Shown: in pieces, positions 1 through 6,469 of the stretch
Position numbering within the stretch: the stretch's first letter is position 1
Layout: the number at the start of each line of letters is the position of its first letter
NCBI GenBank assembly: GCA_021647765.1
Contig: JAKIUD010000008.1
Span: 1-64,000 of the forward strand
Direction of reading: 5' to 3'
Source: Desulfuromusa sp.
GTDB taxonomy: Bacteria > Desulfobacterota > Desulfuromonadia > Desulfuromonadales > Geopsychrobacteraceae
DNA length: 64,000 bases
Notes under the pieces: generated by a model
What the model saw: only the letters and a program-made list of their open reading frames with translations
The model's database searches: none
What the model was told of the DNA's origin: nothing
Position numbers and translations under genes: made by a program

Positions 1-44
1 GCGCCTTCATCGGGAAACCTATCGCGAAACTGATTTAGATTCAT
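1..44 (-). CDS. N-terminus of an IS1595-family-like transposase (partial, runs off the left edge)
   Basis: A reading frame opens at 44 on the minus strand and leaves the window after about 15 residues (MNLNQFRDRFPDEGA). A strong ribosome site, GGAGG, lies seven bases before the ATG. The motif 'QFRDRFPDEGA' resembles, from memory, the first residues of IS1595/ISSod11-type transposases, which continue into a zinc ribbon. Only the first residues are visible, so the family call is tentative. A 7-bp inverted repeat (ATCCACC/GGTGGAT, 100-120) lies upstream and might belong to the element end or to a terminator, but I cannot define the insertion boundary. Confidence 0.45.
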   Translation of the reverse strand, partial: MNLNQFRDRFPDEG

Positions 45-164
45 GGATATACCTCCTTGTGGAGCTATTATCCATCACAACAATGTCAGACTATGTCACA
101 TCCACCTTTGTTTGGTGGATAGAACCGAAAAATATAATAGAATTAAGCACCCGCAGGAGGAGCT

Positions 165-587
165 ATGCCAAAAAGTAGCGCATTATTTGCGGTCTGTTTT
201 ACCGCTGGCCTACTTGGAGCCCTTGCTAGCAGTCTATTTCTCTGGGGCTGTAATGAGTGGGGTGTAACAACCATACTTAATGTCAAAATGGCTCAGACTC
301 TGGAGCTTCCAACGCTCTATCCACAAATGTTCATTGGTGGATTGTGGGGTTTAGCCTATTTTTTTACGGTTGGAATCCCCCGTCATCGCCGCTATTGGAT
401 TCGTAAAGGGCTCTGGTTCTCTCTGATCCCTTCTTTAACTGCCATCTTTTATCTCTATCCATATGTCTATAACAAAGGGATGGCGGGGTTCGACCTCGGA
501 ATGCTGGCTCCCGTATTGATTGTTACCACCAATTTGGTTTGGGGTTTATTTACCGGATTTTTTGCCCGCCTATTCTGGGGACGCTGA
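165..587 (+). CDS. Small integral membrane protein of unknown function
   Basis: This 140-residue protein is very hydrophobic, with about four membrane segments (roughly residues 5-27, 52-70, 83-101 and 111-137) and short charged loops, including an RHRRYWIRKG stretch that should face the cytoplasm. The start is supported by a good ribosome site (GGAGGAG just before the ATG). The next gene begins three bases after its stop, so the two are probably co-transcribed. I recognise no catalytic motif and no named family, and assign no function. Confidence 0.7.
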   Translation: MPKSSALFAVCFTAGLLGALASSLFLWGCNEWGVTTILNVKMAQTLELPTLYPQMFIGGLWGLAYFFTVGIPRHRRYWIRKGLWFSLIPSLTAIFYLYPYVYNKGMAGFDLGMLAPVLIVTTNLVWGLFTGFFARLFWGR

Positions 588-590
588 AGC

Positions 591-1082
591 GTGTTGAAAC
601 AATTCTACATTCTTTTAGCACTGTTCCTTCTCCCGATATCGGCTTCCCCGGCAGCCCAACTGACAGGACAAGTGACCTGGATTTATGATGGTGACACCCT
701 GAAGGTTGAAAACGTTGGCAAAGTCCGCTTAATTGGCATCGACACACCGGAATCAAAAGCATCCCCAAGAGATCGCTTCTATACACAAAAGTTCCCGATC
801 AGCAAAAAAAAGCTTCGTGATATTGCCAGCCAGGCCAAACAGTACAACATCCGTAATATTAAAGGAAAACAAGTCAGGCTGGAACTTGATCAAACCCACC
901 GGGATAAATATGACCGACTCCTTGCCTATGTCTATTTACCTGATGGGAAGATGCTGAACCGGATATTACTCAATAAAGGGCTGGCGATTGTTTTTCGCCG
1001 CTATGATTTTCAGTATAAAAGAGATTTCCTCAAAATCGAAAAAAAAGCACGTAAAAACAAACGAGGGCTATGGAAACCCTAA
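591..1082 (+). CDS. Secreted thermonuclease-family (SNase-like) nuclease
   Basis: This 163-residue protein has a Sec signal peptide (about residues 1-21) followed by one staphylococcal-nuclease domain. The calcium-site acidic residues lie in YDGDT (33, 35) and D51. The catalytic triad of the family (Arg35, Glu43, Arg87 in the S. aureus enzyme) is matched by R46 and E54 in RLIGIDTPES and R109 in DKYDRL. It should hydrolyse DNA or RNA phosphodiester bonds outside the cytoplasm. The start is a GTG at 591 with only a weak ribosome site, so translation may depend on coupling to the membrane-protein gene whose stop is three bases upstream. A TTG immediately after is the alternative start. Confidence 0.88.
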   Translation: MLKQFYILLALFLLPISASPAAQLTGQVTWIYDGDTLKVENVGKVRLIGIDTPESKASPRDRFYTQKFPISKKKLRDIASQAKQYNIRNIKGKQVRLELDQTHRDKYDRLLAYVYLPDGKMLNRILLNKGLAIVFRRYDFQYKRDFLKIEKKARKNKRGLWKP

Positions 1083-1131
1083 CCCCTGATTCAGAACTTG
1101 TTCTACCCCCTGTTTTGGAGTCTAAAAAAAC

Positions 1132-2271
1132 ATGGAAAAAATTACCTATCTGCAACAATTGATCGATCAGACTGTTCTTGGGATCAGCTTAAGCCGTTTT
1201 ATCGCCGCCTTTGTTGTGCTGTTTGTTGCTTTAATCCTTAAACGGGTCATCGCCCATCTGTTTACAAAATCTTTTTTTAAAGCGGCAGCAAAAACTGCCA
1301 GTCCGATGGATGATATCCTATTGCAAAGTCTCAAAAAACCGGCAGAGTTGCTGGTTGTTGTCATTGGTTTCTATATCGGTCTGAAAATTCTGCAACTTCC
1401 CTCTGAACCAATGAATTTTGAACAACTGGGGAATAATGTGATCCAGATCCTGTTCACTTTCAATCTGGCCTGGTTCTGCTACAACATGGTCACATTGATA
1501 GAACACTGGCTGTTTCACTGGGCCAAACGTACCGAATCGACCCTTGATGACCACCTGATCCCATTTATTCGCAAAACATTGCGCGCATTTATTATTATTC
1601 TGGCAAGCATGTTTCTGGTTCAAAACCTCGGTTATTCTATCTCCGGTCTGCTGGCATCACTGGGGCTGGGTGGTCTCGCCGTCGCCTTGGCAGCAAAAGA
1701 CAGCTTGTCAAATATTTTTGGTTCGATCATGATTCTTCTCGATCGACCTTTTACTATCGGAGACTGGGTCAAAGCGGGAGATATGGAAGGAGTTGTCGAA
1801 GAGATTGGCTTCCGCTCAACCCGCATCCGAACCTTTTCCAAAACCATGATCACTGTCCCCAACAGTGTTCTGATGAACATGTCGATTGACAATTTTAGCC
1901 GGATGCCAAAACGGCGCATCAAATTATCCGTCGGCATCACCTATGACACAAGCCCAATGCAAATGCGCCAGGCTGTTGCAGCAATCAAACAAATGCTTCG
2001 TGAACATCCAGCCATTCATCAGGATTTTTTCCTCGTCAATTTTACCGATTTCGGTACGTCATCCCTTGACATCATGGTCTACTGTTTCACCACCAGCACC
2101 GTTTGGGGAGAATATCTGGATGCACGGGAAGATGTCTGCCTGAAAATTATGGAAACACTGGAAGGACTCGGACTGGAGATTGCTTTCCCGAGCCAGACCC
2201 TTTATCTGCACGATATGGATCGGGAAAAACAGGAGACACGAGCAAATATATCAGTCTCTCAGGAACACTAA
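1132..2271 (+). CDS. MscS-family mechanosensitive ion channel
   Basis: This 379-residue membrane protein has several N-terminal hydrophobic helices and then the pore-lining helix rich in Gly/Ala (SLGLGGLAVALAAKD, about residues 179-193). The MscS beta-domain follows immediately (DRPFTIGDWVKAGDMEGVV and the conserved TVPNS motif near residue 244), with the alpha-beta C-terminal domain after it. Such channels open under membrane tension and release solutes on osmotic downshift. A GGAG ribosome site precedes the ATG. It is longer than E. coli MscS because of extra N-terminal helices. The gene converges with the leftward gene ending at 2288, and no clear terminator hairpin lies between them. Confidence 0.92.
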   Translation: MEKITYLQQLIDQTVLGISLSRFIAAFVVLFVALILKRVIAHLFTKSFFKAAAKTASPMDDILLQSLKKPAELLVVVIGFYIGLKILQLPSEPMNFEQLGNNVIQILFTFNLAWFCYNMVTLIEHWLFHWAKRTESTLDDHLIPFIRKTLRAFIIILASMFLVQNLGYSISGLLASLGLGGLAVALAAKDSLSNIFGSIMILLDRPFTIGDWVKAGDMEGVVEEIGFRSTRIRTFSKTMITVPNSVLMNMSIDNFSRMPKRRIKLSVGITYDTSPMQMRQAVAAIKQMLREHPAIHQDFFLVNFTDFGTSSLDIMVYCFTTSTVWGEYLDAREDVCLKIMETLEGLGLEIAFPSQTLYLHDMDREKQETRANISVSQEH

Positions 2272-2287
2272 CTGAAAAAGAGGTTGG

Positions 2288-2797
2288 TTACTGATTCTGT
2301 CCCGCAGTCAGATAGGCGTAGATGAGATCATCAAGGCTGGGCTCATTGGAAGCTTTTGGCTGGTTAAACCTATCGACAATTAGCTCCTCAACAATGGTCA
2401 CCGGTTCTGGGGTGGGAGGATGTGTTGGAGAAGTTACTACTGACGAAGTTTCAGCCGCAGATTTGTTTGGAATGGGTTGATCTATTGACAGTTGCTCGGC
2501 TGGCTGTCCGACAGAACTCCCCAACGGAATACCAAGTTCAACAATACGGTCATCAAACTCCCCTTTGGTCAAACGCCGCAGCATCCCCTTATGCTGTTCT
2601 TTCGCCAATTCTTCAATGACATGGTCAAGTGCATCAACCTTGATAATATCAGCGTAACTGGTCTTTTGTGACGAAATGATGGTTCCAGCATGGTATAGCA
2701 GGGTCACCAGCTGCGGCCTCTTCAGCCCACCATCTTCTGTCTGGACATGAAAACTGACACCCCGGTAAGTGACATTGTGGTTAAATCCAACAATCAT
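2288..2797 (-). CDS. Conserved Desulfuromonadales protein of unknown function
   Basis: This 169-residue soluble protein has a compact N-terminal part (about residues 1-90: MIVGFNHNVTYRGVSFHVQTEDGG, then a QTxYADI region and an EEL/KEQHKGMLRRL helix). A low-complexity Pro/Thr/Ser/Glu linker follows, ending in a short helical tail. I recall close relatives of the N-terminal part in Geobacter-type genomes, annotated only as hypothetical. There is no signal peptide or membrane segment. The ATG has only a weak GAGGAAC-type ribosome site upstream (GAGGAACTGTC). I do not know the function; the conserved HVQTEDGG motif near the start would be the thing to search with. Confidence 0.75.
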   Translation of the reverse strand: MIVGFNHNVTYRGVSFHVQTEDGGLKRPQLVTLLYHAGTIISSQKTSYADIIKVDALDHVIEELAKEQHKGMLRRLTKGEFDDRIVELGIPLGSSVGQPAEQLSIDQPIPNKSAAETSSVVTSPTHPPTPEPVTIVEELIVDRFNQPKASNEPSLDDLIYAYLTAGQNQ

Positions 2798-2937
2798 GAC
2801 AGTTCCTCAAGTAAAAACTAACGTGTACCGTATCAGCCCAGAATAACGCAACGGTCATCCTCTATTTTCTCTGTTATCCGGGTAAATATCACCATTCTGC
2901 AGAAATAGTCCGATACTTAAACTATTAGCCAAAAATA

Positions 2938-3525
2938 TTATTCCGATTTGTCAGGGACAGATCCACTCATTGGTGGTTTGCTGAAACTAAAATTGGCATA
3001 GATGGGCTGATCAATGCGAGCATGCCCTTTTAATGTCTCACGCACCTTTCCTTCAATCAGTATTTGCAGCTGACGAATATAAGGAAAGTTCTCATTCAGA
3101 CTGTTAGCCAAGCTGTAAATCGACAGTAATTCAGTTAAACTGCCTCCTGGGTGGAAATCAACCAGATGCCTGGAGAAATTTACCCGAGCCAGATCATTCT
3201 CTACTTCAATATCAAGAATTTTTGTTTCCTTCGGCAAGACAGGAAGATTCCCCTGTTGTGACCCTTTAATCAGACCGTTCAAGAGACTTTGAATACAGTC
3301 CCGATCATCATCACAGCCGGGGATTTCAGCAGCTTCTGGAACCAGAAAAGATCCCGAGGGATCGACAAAGTAGAGCTGAATCTCCCGGTCAGGCAATTGC
3401 TCTGCAATAACAATCCGGACTTCCTCTCCAACCACCTCTGGCTGTTGAAAATACCAACCAACTCCATACCCGGCAAGAATTCCGACAACAACCAGTCCAA
3501 GCAAAACCAACAATGGTTTTTTCAT
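2938..3525 (-). CDS. GerMN-domain envelope protein
   Basis: This 195-residue protein has one N-terminal membrane anchor or uncleaved signal (about residues 4-26) and a GerMN domain (sporulation/spore-germination GerM fold) over residues 45-175. Characteristic parts are the 'IQLYFVDPSGSFLVPE' strand, the 'LLNGLIKGSQQGNLPVLPKETKILDIEVENDLARVNFS' region and 'LLSIYSLANSLNENFP'. In non-spore-formers the domain occurs in cell-envelope proteins, often near murI or N-acetylmuramoyl-L-alanine amidase genes. Here it starts ten bases after murI ends, so the two probably share a transcript, which suggests a peptidoglycan-related role. The function itself is inference. Confidence 0.85.
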   Translation of the reverse strand: MKKPLLVLLGLVVVGILAGYGVGWYFQQPEVVGEEVRIVIAEQLPDREIQLYFVDPSGSFLVPEAAEIPGCDDDRDCIQSLLNGLIKGSQQGNLPVLPKETKILDIEVENDLARVNFSRHLVDFHPGGSLTELLSIYSLANSLNENFPYIRQLQILIEGKVRETLKGHARIDQPIYANFSFSKPPMSGSVPDKSE

Positions 3526-3535
3526 GATATCCTCT

Positions 3536-4330
3536 TCAATCTATCTGTACCTGCTCAACTTGTACCAGATCGGCTCCAAGAAAGGTCTGCCCGACATGCT
3601 TAAAACGAGTCGGCACATCGGTAACAAAAAAGTTTCTAGACCCACCATGTTCTGGTCTTGCTAGACCTTGCTGATAAAAAAGCTGTTGGACTGATTTTGC
3701 TGTCTCTTCCGCTGAATCTACCATAGTAACACCAGTGCCGAGAACCTTCTCTAAAGTATTCCGTAACAATGGATAGTGGGTACAACCAAGAACCAGGGTA
3801 TCAATCTGCGCTGATAATAACGGTCGTAGATATTCCACGGCGGTTAACCTGGCGATTTCGTGTCCAGCCCACCCCTCTTCAGCCAATGGGACAAATAAAG
3901 GGCAGGCGACAGACGTGATCTGCGCATCGGGTAATAAAGTATGAATGGCCTCGGGGTAACGATCGCTGTTGATTGTTCCGTCCGTACCAATAACCCCAAT
4001 CCGCCGATTCAAGCTTTCTGCGGCACGCCGAGCACCCGGTTCTATCACCCCGATCACTGGCAATTGAAAACGCTCCCGTAATGCAGGCAAAGCAACCGCC
4101 GACGCCGTGTTACAGGCAACGACCAACAACTTCACCCCTTGAGCAACGAGAAACTCTGCCGCCTCCAGAGCATAGCGTCGAACCGTTGTAACACTTTTGG
4201 TTCCGTAAGGAACCCGCGCCGTATCACCAAGGTAAATCAGGTTTTCTCCCGGCAATAAATGGGCAATCTCTTTCAAAACCGTCAGGCCACCGACTCCAGA
4301 ATCAAATATACCGATTGCTCGATGCCGCAC
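3536..4330 (-). CDS. murI: Glutamate racemase
   Basis: Interconverts L- and D-glutamate for peptidoglycan synthesis. The protein is 264 residues, normal for the family, with both catalytic cysteines (VVACNTASA and LVLGCTHYPLL) and the FDSGVGGLTV glycine-rich N-terminus. I chose the GTG at 4330 because an AGGAG ribosome site lies five bases upstream and the protein then begins just before the conserved AIGIFDSG. The reading frame is open further upstream, but those candidate starts (4345, 4423) lack ribosome sites and add a hydrophobic extension not typical of MurI. A GerMN protein gene follows ten bases downstream. Confidence 0.95.
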   Translation of the reverse strand: MRHRAIGIFDSGVGGLTVLKEIAHLLPGENLIYLGDTARVPYGTKSVTTVRRYALEAAEFLVAQGVKLLVVACNTASAVALPALRERFQLPVIGVIEPGARRAAESLNRRIGVIGTDGTINSDRYPEAIHTLLPDAQITSVACPLFVPLAEEGWAGHEIARLTAVEYLRPLLSAQIDTLVLGCTHYPLLRNTLEKVLGTGVTMVDSAEETAKSVQQLFYQQGLARPEHGGSRNFFVTDVPTRFKHVGQTFLGADLVQVEQVQID

Positions 4331-4530
4331 AGAAACTCCTGTCATCTGATAAGACAAAATAAACTTTAAAATTGGCCTCAAAACCAAGGCAATCATCCTA
4401 GTTAAGACCCATAATAAAGTCAAGATTTACAGGCTTTTACCTCTTTCCCCTCAACCAACAATCTGCTACTATTCCGGTTATCTAAAAATACCTGAACCTG
4501 CTCGTCCGGTGGATCCGGTGAGGAGATGAT

Positions 4531-4863
4531 ATGAGTTGGGCTGATATTAAAAGTTACATGGATTACTTTCGCACTGATCAGGTTATGCAACAGCTACAAG
4601 ACTGGAATATTAGTGAGCTGAGCACCAACCCCTGGTTTCTGGGAGGATCTGCTGTCATCATACTCTTCACCTATTTTATAGGCTGGAAAGCAATATCCGG
4701 GTTTCTTGTCGGCATCGGTGGCTTTGCTCTGATCGTATCATTGGCAGTTGGTAGAGGAACCGGAGTGGAAGGAATTGCAAGTGGCGGCCTCTGGATTCTG
4801 GTTGGCGGAGGGTCAGTCGCTGTGGCATTATTTATCTATCTTGTTTTTATCAAGTCAGAATAA
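4531..4863 (+). CDS. Small membrane protein of unknown function
   Basis: This 110-residue protein has a soluble amphipathic N-terminal third (about residues 1-30) and then three hydrophobic segments (about 36-52, 55-70 and 84-106), the last two separated by a glycine-rich RGTGVEGIASGG loop. A GAGGAG ribosome site precedes the ATG. It is followed 55 bases later by a membrane-anchored diheme cytochrome, in the same direction and with a shared terminator beyond, so the pair is probably an operon. I recognise no named family; a membrane partner for the cytochrome is possible but unproven. Confidence 0.7.
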   Translation: MSWADIKSYMDYFRTDQVMQQLQDWNISELSTNPWFLGGSAVIILFTYFIGWKAISGFLVGIGGFALIVSLAVGRGTGVEGIASGGLWILVGGGSVAVALFIYLVFIKSE

Positions 4864-4918
4864 CAAATCCGATCAAGAACCTTCAATGCTATTATAACTC
4901 TGCTTACTGGAGACACCT

Positions 4919-5173
4919 ATGAACAAACGTGACATCCTGCTTCTGCTGGGAGCTTTAGCCATTATTGTGATCCTTTGGATGGCACCAGAGGAAACGACTC
5001 ATCCGGTACCAAAAGATGAGATTCACCTGAAATTTTACGATATCGTCAAAGCTGATGGAAAGAAAGCGGCGGAAAAATTCTGTGAAGATTGTCACAATGA
5101 AAATGACATCCCTTTTCCCGAAGACCATCCGCCTAAATTCCGTTGTTTGTTCTGTCACAAGATCAAACTCTGA
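4919..5173 (+). CDS. Tiny membrane-anchored diheme c-type cytochrome
   Basis: This 84-residue protein has one N-terminal membrane segment (about residues 5-21, followed by MAPEE, so possibly uncleaved) and two covalent heme c motifs, CEDCH (55-59) and CLFCH (76-80). The heme part should lie in the periplasm and carry electrons. Only about 25 residues hold both hemes, which is much smaller than standard diheme cytochromes. Its closeness to a small membrane protein suggests a two-gene unit. The usual ribosome consensus is weak (TGGAGAC). A clear intrinsic terminator follows the stop by about 20 bases. Its redox partners cannot be read from sequence. Confidence 0.85.
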   Translation: MNKRDILLLLGALAIIVILWMAPEETTHPVPKDEIHLKFYDIVKADGKKAAEKFCEDCHNENDIPFPEDHPPKFRCLFCHKIKL

Positions 5174-5194
5174 GAGATTTTGTCTATCTCTATT

Positions 5195-5231
5195 AAAAGC
5201 CCCCGAACTCACAGGAAATTTGGGGGCTTTT
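5195..5231 (+). terminator. Intrinsic terminator after the diheme cytochrome gene
   Basis: A perfect 10-bp stem, AAAAGCCCCC and GGGGGCTTTT, encloses a 17-base loop. The downstream arm ends in TTTT, giving a classic rho-independent terminator 20 bases after the cytochrome stop codon. Confidence 0.85.
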
Positions 5232-5339
5232 AATCTGAATATTTCAGCCAATCATTTATTCGGCTTTTCTTCAGAGATGCAGGATGTGGTTAGATTAAAT
5301 GTTGCCGGGCGGGGGCGCAACCCCGCGACCCTGGTTTTA

Positions 5340-5490
5340 CTTTGGAACTGTATTCAGGCTGTCCCAGGCTCTTGCGGTACGAACCACCACATTTTCATGG
5401 CTCGTAAACTCTTGGGACAGCCCCCGATGGTGCTGGGGACAGTCCCGAGATTACTACAAAATTACTAAATTAGCACCACTCGTATATGTG
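5340..5490 (-). repeat. Palindromic repeat, GGGACTGTCCC family, copy A
   Basis: Read on the minus strand this segment matches the copy at 38270-38420 almost base for base: a TAGTAATCTCGGGACTGTCC stretch, then CCAGCACCATCGGGGGCTG, TTTACGAGCCATGAAA, and a second GGGACAGCC arm. The copies contain nested inverted GGGACnGTCCC-type arms, as in MITE- or REP-like elements. The remainder of the gene-free stretch 5232-5339 has a GC-rich CGGGGGCGCAACCCCGCG hairpin and nothing else that I can name. Confidence 0.75.
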
Positions 5491-5512
5491 CGCTGAATAC
5501 GACCAAAACATT

Positions 5513-6217
5513 TCAGATCCCGCGAACCTGAACCTGATCGACATATTTTCCAGCCTGTTCTGCCAGCAGGTAAAGTTGCTGGGGTTGGTAAATATCAAAA
5601 TTTTGCCATTCTTCTGCCATAGCGTGAAGTGGTACGTATTGCTGTAAAACCCAGAGGGGTGCCCCCCGCAACAACTCCCCGATCTCATCAATCTCAGCTT
5701 TTGCTACCAGATATGGAATACAGGTGGTACGAAACTCAACTTCCACAGTAGCTTGCTTAAGAATTTCCACCGTTTCACGCAATGCTTCAGTCGCAACGGG
5801 CATGGTATGAAGTTCATTGTAGCGACTGAGGCTGGTTTTCATATCAATTGCTAAGTAATCGACCAGATGTTGTTCCAGTAGAGAGCTAATAACCTTCGGT
5901 GCCAGCCCGTTACTGTCCAGTTTAACCTGTAGATTTCTCTCTTTCAGCAACGATAAAAATGCTGGCAGACCCGTATCGATGGTCGGTTCTCCGCCCGATA
6001 TTACAACCCCATCGATAAAACCCTCACGCTTTTTCAGGTCTGCCAGCAACTCATCAAGAGGATAATCTGGATAGCTGTCAGGATCCAGAACCAACCCGGG
6101 ATTATGGCAAAAAGGACAGGTCAGATTACAGCTTCCAGTAAACACCAGCGAAGCAACCCGTCCGGGAAAATCGAGCAAACTGGTTCCCTGAAAACCTTTG
6201 ATCCGAATCGTTTTCAG
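5513..6217 (-). CDS. nrdG: Anaerobic ribonucleotide reductase activating protein (radical SAM)
   Basis: This radical-SAM activase should generate the glycyl radical on the class III ribonucleotide reductase encoded just upstream. The [4Fe-4S] cysteines are in CNLTCPFCHNPG (CxxxCxxC), followed by the GGEPT motif. The family usually begins 'M..I.GFQ.TSL.DYPG', and here 'IKGFQGTSLLDFPGR' is encoded upstream of the first standard start (TTG at 6178). The most consistent start is therefore a CTG at 6217, which overlaps the TGA of the preceding small gene as CTGA and has AAGGAG eight bases upstream. That start gives 234 residues. If the TTG is used instead, the conserved N-terminal strand is lost. 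The start is unusual; the enzyme identity is firm. Confidence 0.9.
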   Translation of the reverse strand: MKTIRIKGFQGTSLLDFPGRVASLVFTGSCNLTCPFCHNPGLVLDPDSYPDYPLDELLADLKKREGFIDGVVISGGEPTIDTGLPAFLSLLKERNLQVKLDSNGLAPKVISSLLEQHLVDYLAIDMKTSLSRYNELHTMPVATEALRETVEILKQATVEVEFRTTCIPYLVAKAEIDEIGELLRGAPLWVLQQYVPLHAMAEEWQNFDIYQPQQLYLLAEQAGKYVDQVQVRGI

Positions 6218-6360
6218 TGCTTTTGCTCCTTGGTTACAACAACATATTCAGAACGCTCTTTAAACTCTTCCTTTTTGCCACGATTCCATTGCTGAACCGG
6301 GCGAAAAAACCCGCAGACACGTGAATAAACTTCCGTTTTTCCATCACATTTCGTTGCCAT
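6214..6360 (-). CDS. Separate 48-residue NrdD C-terminal peptide carrying the glycyl-radical motif
   Basis: A small frame opens at an ATG (6360) with a strong GAGGAGG ribosome site six bases upstream and ends in TGA at 6214. Its protein contains EVYSRVCGFFRPVQQWNRGK, followed by KEEFKER. This is the C-terminal signature of class III ribonucleotide reductases, in which the glycine after RVC (Gly17 here) bears the radical (Gly681 of E. coli NrdD lies in RVCGYLG). Cysteines 5 and 16 may serve as zinc or redox residues. The large NrdD gene stops 110 bases upstream, in another frame, and lacks this segment. I infer that the radical domain is a free subunit, recalling GrcA/YfiD of pyruvate formate-lyase. 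Confidence 0.85.
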   Translation of the reverse strand: MATKCDGKTEVYSRVCGFFRPVQQWNRGKKEEFKERSEYVVVTKEQKH

Positions 6361-6391
6361 TGTGAACCTCCTCACTTTTCAGTTAGAGTGT

Positions 6392-6420
6392 CAGGGGACT
6401 GACCTTTGGTCTGTCCCCAG
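6392..6420 (-). repeat. Hairpin between nrdD and the glycyl-radical peptide gene
   Basis: CTGGGGACAGACC and GGTCAGTCCCCTG (minus strand) pair over 11 of 13 positions around a three-base AAA loop. The arms resemble the GGGACTGTCCC repeat family seen elsewhere in this window, so this may be a shortened copy. It sits in the 110-base gap between the nrdD stop and the start of the small gene, where it could reduce read-through or stabilise mRNA ends. It has no U-run typical of a terminator. Confidence 0.6.
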
Positions 6421-6469
6421 GTAATCGGGAGACGGATATAAATTCAGCCCCCGATTATCAATAAATGAA

